Shown piece by piece: positions 56,942-64,000 of a DNA stretch of 64,000 bases; the stretch's first letter is position 1, and each line of letters opens with the position of its first letter. Under the pieces are notes generated by a model. It saw nothing but the letters and a program-made list of their open reading frames with translations, had not been told where the DNA came from and searched no databases. The stretch comes from an uncultured Oxalobacter sp. (GTDB taxonomy: Bacteria; Pseudomonadota; Gammaproteobacteria; Burkholderiales; Burkholderiaceae_D). The stretch covers positions 1 through 64,000 of the forward strand of contig CAKQWF010000005.1 of the NCBI GenBank assembly GCA_934277985.1, in the 5' to 3' direction. The translations under genes and the position numbers were made by a program.

Positions 56942-57418
56942 ATGTCATCCGAGGTTTCTCAACCCGTTTTCCAGATCCGGTCGGTCTATCTCAAGGATAT
57001 GTCGCTGGAACAACCGCATTCTCCAGCCATTTTTCTCGAAAAGAAATTGCCGGAAATCGATGTGTCTATCAATGTGGGGTTCGAGCCCCTGGCCGAAACC
57101 ACTTATGAATCGACGGTCACGGTGACGGTGACGGCCAAGATTGGCGAAAAGACCGCCTATCTGGTAGAAGGCAAACAGGCCGGGATTTTCGAGGTGCGCG
57201 GATTTCCGAAAGAAGCGATGGATCAGGTGCTGGCCATTACCTGTCCGACGATCATTTATCCGTATCTTCGTTCCAACATCGCGGACATGGTCATGCGAGC
57301 GGGTTTCCCGCCCATCCATCTGGCCGAGATCAATTTCGAGGCGTACTATCATGAACGTCTTCAGAGACAGAAAGCGCAAAACGGCAATCCGGCGGCGGGG
57401 CAGGATACCCCGGCATGA
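56942..57418 (+). CDS. secB: Protein-export chaperone SecB
   Basis: SecB keeps precursor proteins unfolded and delivers them to SecA. The 158 residues match the family: QIRSVYLKDMSLEQPHSP, then ETTYESTVTVTVTAKI, and FPPIHLAEINFEAYYHERL near the C-terminus. A CCGGAG lies 5-10 bases before its ATG. The gap to gpsA is 31 bases. Confidence 0.97.
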   Translation: MSSEVSQPVFQIRSVYLKDMSLEQPHSPAIFLEKKLPEIDVSINVGFEPLAETTYESTVTVTVTAKIGEKTAYLVEGKQAGIFEVRGFPKEAMDQVLAITCPTIIYPYLRSNIADMVMRAGFPPIHLAEINFEAYYHERLQRQKAQNGNPAAGQDTPA

Positions 57419-57449
57419 TGGTGCTGTGTCCGTTTTCCGATGAGATGCC

Positions 57450-58481
57450 ATGAATATTACTGTGCTGGGTGCCGGTGCATGGGGTACCGCGATGGCCATC
57501 AGTCTGGCCGCACGACATTCCGTCGTACTGTGGGGGCGTAAACACAGCGTCATTGTCGAGGCGAAAAAAACCGGACAGAACAGGGTCGGGTTGCCAGGTT
57601 TCACCTTGCCCGATTCATTGCAACTGACAGCCGATTTCAAAAGCGCCGTATCGCATGCAGCCGGGCCGGAAGGCCTGGTCATTATCGCCACGTCTGTGGC
57701 AGGTTTGCGTGAGGTGACAGGCAATCTGGCGGGTACTTCGGTCAGCAACCTGATCTGGTTGTGCAAGGGGTTTGAAGAAAATACCGGATTGTTGCCCAGT
57801 CAGGTAGTCGCAGGACTGGTTTCCGAACATGTCAATACCGGCGTATTGTCGGGCCCCTCGTTTGCGCAGGAAGTGGCAGCCGGTTTGCCCTGTGCGCTGA
57901 CGATCGCATCGAAGTCGCCGGTATTGCGGAAAATGGCACTTGGCGCGATCAATGGCGGCAATATGCGCATTTATTCCAGCGACGATGTCGTCGGTGTGGA
58001 AGTCGGCGGTGCCGTCAAGAATATTCTGGCGATCGCGACCGGCATGTCCGATGGTCTGGAACTGGGCATGAATGCCCGTGCAGCGCTGATTACGCGGGGA
58101 CTTGCCGAAATTACCCGTCTGGGAGTCGCTTTGGGCGGACGACTGGAAACTTTCATGGGACTGACCGGTATGGGGGATCTCATTCTGACCTGTACGGGCG
58201 ATTTGTCACGCAATCGCAGGGTCGGTCTGGGACTTGCCAAGGGCAAGACACTGGAAACGGTCATCGCCGAACTGGGTCATGTTGCGGAAGGTGTGCGCTG
58301 TGCGCAAACGGTCCGGTTCATATCAGCCAGAGCCGGTGTGGAAATGCCAATTGCCAACGCGGTGGCCGGTATTTTGTTCGATCAGGTTTCCATCAGAAGT
58401 ACCGTGTCGCAGCTGCTTTCGCGTCATGTACGTGACGAAACCGATACGTTGTACGGCAAACAGGCTGGCGGGCAATCCTGA
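57450..58481 (+). CDS. gpsA: Glycerol-3-phosphate dehydrogenase (NAD(P)+)
   Basis: GpsA reduces dihydroxyacetone phosphate to glycerol-3-phosphate for phospholipid synthesis. The 343 residues have the nucleotide loop LGAGAWGTAMA, LSGPSFAQEVAAGLP, the catalytic Lys in EVGGAVKNILAIA and GLTGMGDLILTCTG. It is the last gene of the rhodanese-grxC-secB-gpsA run and ends 43 bases from the convergent glnE. Confidence 0.97.
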   Translation: MNITVLGAGAWGTAMAISLAARHSVVLWGRKHSVIVEAKKTGQNRVGLPGFTLPDSLQLTADFKSAVSHAAGPEGLVIIATSVAGLREVTGNLAGTSVSNLIWLCKGFEENTGLLPSQVVAGLVSEHVNTGVLSGPSFAQEVAAGLPCALTIASKSPVLRKMALGAINGGNMRIYSSDDVVGVEVGGAVKNILAIATGMSDGLELGMNARAALITRGLAEITRLGVALGGRLETFMGLTGMGDLILTCTGDLSRNRRVGLGLAKGKTLETVIAELGHVAEGVRCAQTVRFISARAGVEMPIANAVAGILFDQVSIRSTVSQLLSRHVRDETDTLYGKQAGGQS

Positions 58482-58513
58482 CGCGCTTTTCACGTCTGTG
58501 TGAATATGGCGCG
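58482..58513. terminator. Possible hairpin between gpsA and glnE
   Basis: CGCGC (58482-58486) pairs with GCGCG (58509-58513) and inside it TTCAC with GTGAA, between convergent stop codons. The stems are short and no T run follows, so this is a weak candidate. Confidence 0.25.
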
Positions 58514-58524
58514 GCAGGTCGGTT

Positions 58525-61251
58525 TCAACCGAATATACGTTGCCACAATGCCTTGACGGCATCGCTTTGTGTTTTGACACTTTCCGGAGCGACACGCGCC
58601 TGTTCTGCCCCCTGCATTCTGATCTGGTGTTGCAGTTTCCTGAATTCCCGATAAATGGAAGATACCGTTTCGCCGGCATCTTTCGGGATCAGTCCCAGTT
58701 CGGCGCCTGTTTTCAGCAGCGCGATATTGCCGAAATTGTTGGTCAGTTCCGGATATTGCAGCGAATATTCCAGCACCAGATATTGCACGATGAATTCGAT
58801 GTCGATCATGCCACCGGCATCGTGTTTCAGATCGAACTGGGTCGAACGGTTCGGATGCGCATCATGGATACGCTGGCGCATTTTGAGAATTTCGGCTTTC
58901 AGCCAGGCCGGATCGCGTGAACGGCGGAGAATACGGTTGCGCAAGTCTTCGAAACGGCTTCCGATAGATGTATCGCCGGCGCAGAAACGGGCACGTGTCA
59001 ATGCCTGATGTTCCCATGCCCAGGCCGATTCGTTCTGGTAACGTTCGAACGAGTCGAAACTCGACACCATCAGACCGCTGGCACCGTCCGGACGCAAGGC
59101 GATATCGATATCGAACAGTACGCCGGCCGAAGTCGGGCTGGTCATCCAGGTAATGAAACGCTGCGCCAGACGTGTATAAAGCATCGGTGCGTCCGGATGG
59201 TCGTCTTCATACAGGAAAATCAGATCAAGATCGGACGCATAACCCAGTTCCTTGCCCCCCAGTTTTCCGTAGGCGATCACGGCAAAACGGGGGACTTCCC
59301 TGTGGCGTTTCGGCATGGCTTGCCAGACTTCGCGCAGCGTGGCTTCCACCATGATGTCGGCCAGTTTGGAAAGATGATCGGCCAGCCGTTCGACCGTCAG
59401 CGCGCCGGCGAGATCCTGCGCCAGCAGTCGGAACAGCTGTGCATGATGTGTTTCACGCAGGGTATCCATCAGCAGTTCGGTATCGCCACGCTGGTTTTCG
59501 AGTTGGGTATCGAGTTCCGATGTAAAAGTTTCCCAGTCAGGAGGAGCAAGCAAGGTGCGAGCATCCAGCAGTTCATCGAGAAGGATGGGGTGCTTCGTCA
59601 GGTAACGTGCCGCCCATTCGCTGGCATCGAGCATGCGCATCAGTCGTTGTGCCGCGGCAGGATATTCGGTCAAAAGCGACAGGTAGGCGGTGCGTCGTGC
59701 GATGGATTCGAAAAAGTCCAGCAAACGTCCAAGTGTCGCCAAAGGTTCATGGGCGCTTTCCAGCAGTCCGGGCAACAGCGAATTGACCAGTGCGATCAGT
59801 TTGGTACGGTTTGCATCCGACAGGGAGCGGATACGATTTGTTTTCCAGAATGACAACAGTCTTCGCGCACCGTTTGCAGGATCGGGAAAACCGAGAGTTT
59901 CCAGTTTCGTCTGCAGAAACTGGAGTTGTTCTTCTTCAGTCTGGCTGGACAAAAGCGGTTGCGGAATGACCGGTCGGGACTGGTCATGTGCGGATGATTT
60001 GTCGCTGAATACGGCATCGAACTGGCCGGATACGAAATCACGATGTTTTTGCAAGGTATCGAGCAGTTGTGCCGAATCGCTCATGCCCATCGTGTTGGCA
60101 ATGATACGAAGGTCGTTTTCGCTGGATGGCAGCGAATGCGTTTGTGCATCGTCCAGATACTGGATACGGTGTTCGAGGTTTCGCAGGAAAGTATATGAAT
60201 CCAGCAGCGCGTTGGCTGTCGGTTCGTCAAGCTGCCTTTTTTCGGCGAGAATGCGCAATATGTTGCGTGTTGACTTGTCCTGGAGCGCAGGATCACGGCC
60301 GCCACGAATGAGTTGGAACATTTGTGCCAGAAATTCGATTTCCCGAATACCGCCGCGCCCCAGTTTGATGTTGTTGCTGCGTTCAGGGTGCAATCTTTCC
60401 TGACGGATCACATCGGCACGGATTTGCTGGTGCAGGTTGCGGATCGCGTCGATAACACTGAAGTCAAGGTAGCGGCGGTAGATGAAAGGATGCACGATGC
60501 GTCGCAGTGTTTCGATATCTTCGGGGTTGCCGGTAATGGCGCGTGCCTTGATCCATGCATAGCGTTCCCATTCGCGTCCCTGTACGATCAGATACTGTTC
60601 GACCATACCGAAACTGGCCACGAGCGGACCGGATGCCCCATTGGGACGCAATGCCATATCCACCCTGAATGTGAAACCGTCTTCGGCGATTTCGGAAAGT
60701 GCGCCGATAAAACGTTTGCCGAGTCGTGTGAAAAATTCCTGGTTGGAAAGCAGACGTTGTCCGGGACGTGTGCTGACCGTATCCCCGTTTTCCGGATACA
60801 CGAAAATCAGATCGATATCCGATGAAACATTCAGTTCACAACCCCCCAGTTTGCCCATGCCCAGGACGATCATTTCCTGTTTCTTGCCGGAATGCGCGCC
60901 GACCGGAATGCCGTGTGTATCGGCCAGTTCCTGATAAAGCGCGTCCAGATGGGTGCGGATGGCGAATTCGGCGAAATGCGTCATTGCACCGACGACTTCC
61001 GAAAGATCGGCAAGTCCCGACAGATCGCGTTCGATAATGGCGCAAATCAGCAGATTCCTGAGCCGGCGCATTGCCCTGGGAAGCGGATAACCGTTGTCGA
61101 GTTCCCGTTTCAACAAGGCTGGCAGATCGGCGCGGTCAAGAGGTGACTGAATGAGTGCCTGTATTTGCACCTGACGTTTTTCGCGGTCGGCATTCAGCCA
61201 GTGCAGATAAAAACGGGAGGCTTCTTCGGCAGGAATGAGAGAGGGTTTCAT
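58525..61251 (-). CDS. glnE: Glutamine synthetase adenylyltransferase/adenylyl-removase
   Basis: GlnE adds or removes AMP on glutamine synthetase in response to PII and glutamine. The 908 residues contain two nucleotidyltransferase domains: the N-terminal one with GMGKLGGCELN and SSDIDLIF near 150-172 (deadenylylation) and the C-terminal one with AYGKLGGKELG and ASDLDLIFLYED near 655-680 (adenylylation). Both Asp-x-Asp metal sites are intact, so nitrogen control by adenylylation should work. It is divergent from the YhdP-like gene with 121 bases between. Confidence 0.97.
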   Translation of the reverse strand: MKPSLIPAEEASRFYLHWLNADREKRQVQIQALIQSPLDRADLPALLKRELDNGYPLPRAMRRLRNLLICAIIERDLSGLADLSEVVGAMTHFAEFAIRTHLDALYQELADTHGIPVGAHSGKKQEMIVLGMGKLGGCELNVSSDIDLIFVYPENGDTVSTRPGQRLLSNQEFFTRLGKRFIGALSEIAEDGFTFRVDMALRPNGASGPLVASFGMVEQYLIVQGREWERYAWIKARAITGNPEDIETLRRIVHPFIYRRYLDFSVIDAIRNLHQQIRADVIRQERLHPERSNNIKLGRGGIREIEFLAQMFQLIRGGRDPALQDKSTRNILRILAEKRQLDEPTANALLDSYTFLRNLEHRIQYLDDAQTHSLPSSENDLRIIANTMGMSDSAQLLDTLQKHRDFVSGQFDAVFSDKSSAHDQSRPVIPQPLLSSQTEEEQLQFLQTKLETLGFPDPANGARRLLSFWKTNRIRSLSDANRTKLIALVNSLLPGLLESAHEPLATLGRLLDFFESIARRTAYLSLLTEYPAAAQRLMRMLDASEWAARYLTKHPILLDELLDARTLLAPPDWETFTSELDTQLENQRGDTELLMDTLRETHHAQLFRLLAQDLAGALTVERLADHLSKLADIMVEATLREVWQAMPKRHREVPRFAVIAYGKLGGKELGYASDLDLIFLYEDDHPDAPMLYTRLAQRFITWMTSPTSAGVLFDIDIALRPDGASGLMVSSFDSFERYQNESAWAWEHQALTRARFCAGDTSIGSRFEDLRNRILRRSRDPAWLKAEILKMRQRIHDAHPNRSTQFDLKHDAGGMIDIEFIVQYLVLEYSLQYPELTNNFGNIALLKTGAELGLIPKDAGETVSSIYREFRKLQHQIRMQGAEQARVAPESVKTQSDAVKALWQRIFG

Positions 61252-61372
61252 ATTTGTAATACTGCGTAAATGTCGTTTTGCGCAAAACGGACAATCGTTA
61301 TTCTGGGCAATGGATTAAAAATCGGGATGACACTGTGGTATTTTACGTTTATTGAATGCTTTCTCATATGTG

Positions 61373-64000
61373 ATGCAATCGCAACCGCAGGAAAATCAGG
61401 AAAACGGCAAGCAACAGGGTACGTTCTGGACGCGCTCTGCGGATGCGCTTGCCGATGTCGCTTACCGCTACCGCTTTTTCTTCAGAGTGGCTTTCGGCAT
61501 TTTTTTCGCGATTTATCTTGTTATTGCCGTAATTATTCTCGGTATACGATACATCGTTTTGCCACAGGTCAGTGCCTACAAGACCGAAATCGAACGTATG
61601 GCGAGTGAATCGCTTGGGTGTCCCGTTTCTTTTGCGGAGATCGAGGCCTCGTGGTATGGATTGCAGCCACGGGTCGATCTGGAAGATGTCGTGGTGTCGG
61701 ACAATGAGGGACATGAAGTCGTGCGGCTTGAGCATGTCGGTGCGGTCGTTTCATGGTGGTCGTTGCCGCTGATGGAAGTTCGTCTGGAATCGTTGCAGAT
61801 CGACAAGCCGGATATACAGGTCATGCGCGACAGACAAGGGTATTTTTATCTGGCGGGCATTCGTCTGGAAAACGATGACGGGAAAAAGCCCAATGTAGGC
61901 GACTGGGTGCTGAAACAGCACGAAATCATCATACGTGACGGAAAGGTGCGCTGGAAAGATGCGTTGCGCAACGATCAGGAACTGAATCTGGAGCAGGTTG
62001 GCTTCGTCATGAAAAATCGTGGACGCCGCCATCGGTTCCGTCTGGCGGCTGTTCCGGATGTGCCGCTGTCGAATTCAATCGATATTCGGGGCGATTTGTC
62101 GCATCCAAGATTCGCCGAACGTATTTCGGACTTTTCGAAATGGAAAGGTGAACTCTATGCGGATATGCCGGGTGTCCGGCTGGATGAGTGGAAGCGATTT
62201 GTCGATTTCCCTCTGGATGTACAAGGCGGCTCCGGCTCTGTCCGGGCCTGGTTGGCCCTGGATGGGCTCAGATTGTCCGGCGTGACAGCCGATATCGAAG
62301 GCAAGAATATCCGGTTTACGCCTGATACGACGTTGCCGGTACTGGATGTAAGCCGCGTGTCGGGGCGTTTTTCGATGGAAACGCCAAAATACCGCACGGC
62401 GGCAGACAATCCGCAGAAAAAGCCGGTGTACACGTATGCTGCCAACCATTTCTCAATGGAAACGGCAGAAGGCAAAGCGCTGCACGATACCACATTCTCC
62501 GTCATGTATGTGCCCGGACAGGACCGTGTGCCTGAAGAGCTGAAAGTCGAAATCGGCAAGCTTGATATCAGTGAACTGACGGCGTTTTTGCCCTATTTGC
62601 CGATCGAAAAGGAGATGCGCAGCCAGGTGGAATCGCGACATCTGGCGGGCAAACTGTCCGGTGTCACCGTCCAATGGAAGCAGGCCGCCGGCACCGATCC
62701 CGTTTATCTGGTTCAGGGACGGTTTGAGGGGTTGACCGTTTTGGAAAAGAACGGAACCGGTCATGCCGAAGTTTCTTCAGGACAAATTGCGCAGTTGCCC
62801 GCGCATCCGGGATTCGCGAATTTGAGCGGCTCGGTTTCCGCCAATGAATATGGCGGTGAATTGGTGTTGGACTCGAAAAATGCCGTGCTGGCGCTGCCGT
62901 TTTATGCTGCGAATGCTCCGCAAAAGGCCGATGGGCTGATGGCGAAAATCGGATGGAAACGTTCGGCAGACAACGTCCTGTCGGTCGATATCGGACAATT
63001 GTCACTGTTGCAGGATGGTATGCGGATGAATATTTCCGGGCAATATACGAACGATCTGAAAGATACGGCGAACCGGTATGGCAGTGCGGATTTGAAGGCG
63101 AAAATCGAAAATCTGGAAATCGCGCGTGTCAGAAAATACATCCCGCTTCAGACTCCCGTTTCACTCAAAGAATGGTTGAGCGGTGCCCTGAAAGGCGGGA
63201 AAGTCAGTGAGGCGGAAATTCACCTTAAAGGGGCGCTTGCCGATTTTCCGTATGCAGGGCAGAGCGGAAATGGCATTTTCTCGGTTCGTGCCCGGTTGGC
63301 CGACGGTTTGCTGAATTTCACTCCTGATACGTTTGCCGATGGGGGCAAACGTCCGTTATGGCCGGTTATCGAAAAAATCCAGGGTGAATTTCGCATGAAC
63401 GGCAGTTATCTGGCTATCCATGCCGACAGCGCGGAGACCAACCATGCGGTACTGGAAAATGTGGATGTCATTATCGCCGATGTCCTGTCGGACAATCCGC
63501 AGCTCGATATCAAGGGAAAGGCGGCAGGAACCTTGCAGCATTTGGTCGGATACGTGAATTTGTCACCTGTTACGGACTGGATCGGACACCTGACGGAAAA
63601 AACCACAGCGACCGGCAACGCGAAACTGGCACTCGAAATGCATTTGCCGCTTGAAAAAATGGCGGCTTCCACGGTCAAGGGGACATTGCAGTTCGACAAT
63701 AACGATATTGTTTTGCTGGAAGATTTGCCGGTTATCACGAAAACGCAAGGGCAGTTGCTGTTTTCCGAAAAAGGTTTCCGGCTGGAAAAAGTCCGTGGGG
63801 ATTTTCTGCATGAACCGGTTACGGTATCAGGCGGGACGCAGCCGGACGGACATTTTCTGGTACGTGCCGACGGCGTGTTGAGTGCAAGGGGATTGCAACG
63901 TACCTATCATACGGGTGCGATGGGCAAGCTGGTACAAAATCTTTCGGGCAATACACCGTATACCGTCAGCATCAGGGATGGCATGATACGGGTCGACTCG
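61373..64000 (+). CDS. YhdP-like AsmA-family membrane protein, truncated by window end
   Basis: The reading frame is open for all 876 codons from the ATG at 61373 to the last base. It opens with polar residues, then one membrane helix (VAFGIFFAIYLVIAVII, about 41-57), then a long beta-rich periplasmic part with repeated AsmA/DUF3971 features such as VRLESLQIDKPDIQV. YhdP is a bridge-like protein carrying phospholipids to the outer membrane, working beside TamB and YdbH; that role here is inference. No ribosome-binding site is obvious. Together with mla genes the window carries two lipid-traffic systems. Confidence 0.9.
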   Translation, partial: MQSQPQENQENGKQQGTFWTRSADALADVAYRYRFFFRVAFGIFFAIYLVIAVIILGIRYIVLPQVSAYKTEIERMASESLGCPVSFAEIEASWYGLQPRVDLEDVVVSDNEGHEVVRLEHVGAVVSWWSLPLMEVRLESLQIDKPDIQVMRDRQGYFYLAGIRLENDDGKKPNVGDWVLKQHEIIIRDGKVRWKDALRNDQELNLEQVGFVMKNRGRRHRFRLAAVPDVPLSNSIDIRGDLSHPRFAERISDFSKWKGELYADMPGVRLDEWKRFVDFPLDVQGGSGSVRAWLALDGLRLSGVTADIEGKNIRFTPDTTLPVLDVSRVSGRFSMETPKYRTAADNPQKKPVYTYAANHFSMETAEGKALHDTTFSVMYVPGQDRVPEELKVEIGKLDISELTAFLPYLPIEKEMRSQVESRHLAGKLSGVTVQWKQAAGTDPVYLVQGRFEGLTVLEKNGTGHAEVSSGQIAQLPAHPGFANLSGSVSANEYGGELVLDSKNAVLALPFYAANAPQKADGLMAKIGWKRSADNVLSVDIGQLSLLQDGMRMNISGQYTNDLKDTANRYGSADLKAKIENLEIARVRKYIPLQTPVSLKEWLSGALKGGKVSEAEIHLKGALADFPYAGQSGNGIFSVRARLADGLLNFTPDTFADGGKRPLWPVIEKIQGEFRMNGSYLAIHADSAETNHAVLENVDVIIADVLSDNPQLDIKGKAAGTLQHLVGYVNLSPVTDWIGHLTEKTTATGNAKLALEMHLPLEKMAASTVKGTLQFDNNDIVLLEDLPVITKTQGQLLFSEKGFRLEKVRGDFLHEPVTVSGGTQPDGHFLVRADGVLSARGLQRTYHTGAMGKLVQNLSGNTPYTVSIRDGMIRVDS

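Overview
This 64 kb window reads as a continuous stretch of bacterial chromosome from a betaproteobacterium of the order Burkholderiales. The evidence is gene order: mlaF-E-D-A-C-B, an ABC exporter pair, murA and hisG-D-C-B-H-A-F-I-E plus a HIT gene; rhodanese-grxC-secB-gpsA opposite gpmA; moeB-ctpA-envC; glnE beside a YhdP-type gene; and sspA-sspB. Moderate GC content, a succinate-type CoA-transferase, a flavodoxin/ferredoxin fusion and the absence of the pet (cytochrome bc1) and tat genes from their usual places suggest an anaerobic lineage such as Oxalobacter. That genus assignment is an inference; no 16S gene is present.

Layout. 1-46: start of a ketopantoate-reductase-like gene. 0.5-13.4 kb: Dps, a SWIM/SNF2 helicase, Tex, UbiX, an AI-2E family membrane protein, meso-diaminopimelate dehydrogenase, an NSS-type sodium symporter and a CoA-transferase. 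13.7-17.1 kb: tRNA-Thr, sspB, sspA, a Nif3-like protein and a divergent DegS-type protease. 17.1-25.5 kb: HIT, the full histidine biosynthesis cluster and murA, all on the minus strand. 25.6-31.3 kb: an ABC exporter and the Mla lipid-transport operon. 31.4-35.2 kb: EttA and the Kup potassium transporter. 35.2-36.6 kb: flavodoxin/ferredoxin gene with a divergent MarR regulator and a clear operator-like palindrome. 36.6-45.0 kb: rsmI, YraN, diaA, a BON lipoprotein, waaC, 5-formyl-THF cyclo-ligase, slt, cca and a GNAT gene. 45.1-48.1 kb: an accessory-looking, apparently AT-richer island with a nitrilase, an acetate-permease-type symporter broken by one amber codon, and a YjcH-type small membrane protein. 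48.1-51.6 kb: an MBL-fold hydrolase, LrgA/LrgB, a Sel1-repeat protein and an orphan 84-residue protein. 51.7-58.5 kb: moeB, ctpA, envC, gpmA, rhodanese, grxC, secB, gpsA. 58.5-64 kb: glnE and a YhdP-like gene that runs off the end.

Most of the window is core housekeeping: histidine synthesis, outer-membrane lipid asymmetry, peptidoglycan precursor synthesis and turnover (murA, envC, slt, ctpA, lrgAB), LPS core, translation quality control and nitrogen regulation. No insertion sequence, prophage, CRISPR array or clear defence system was seen. The points that most deserve a second look are the nitrilase/broken-symporter island, the missing tat and pet genes inside an otherwise conserved block, the MarR palindrome, and substituted key residues in Dps, the NSS transporter and the rhodanese.
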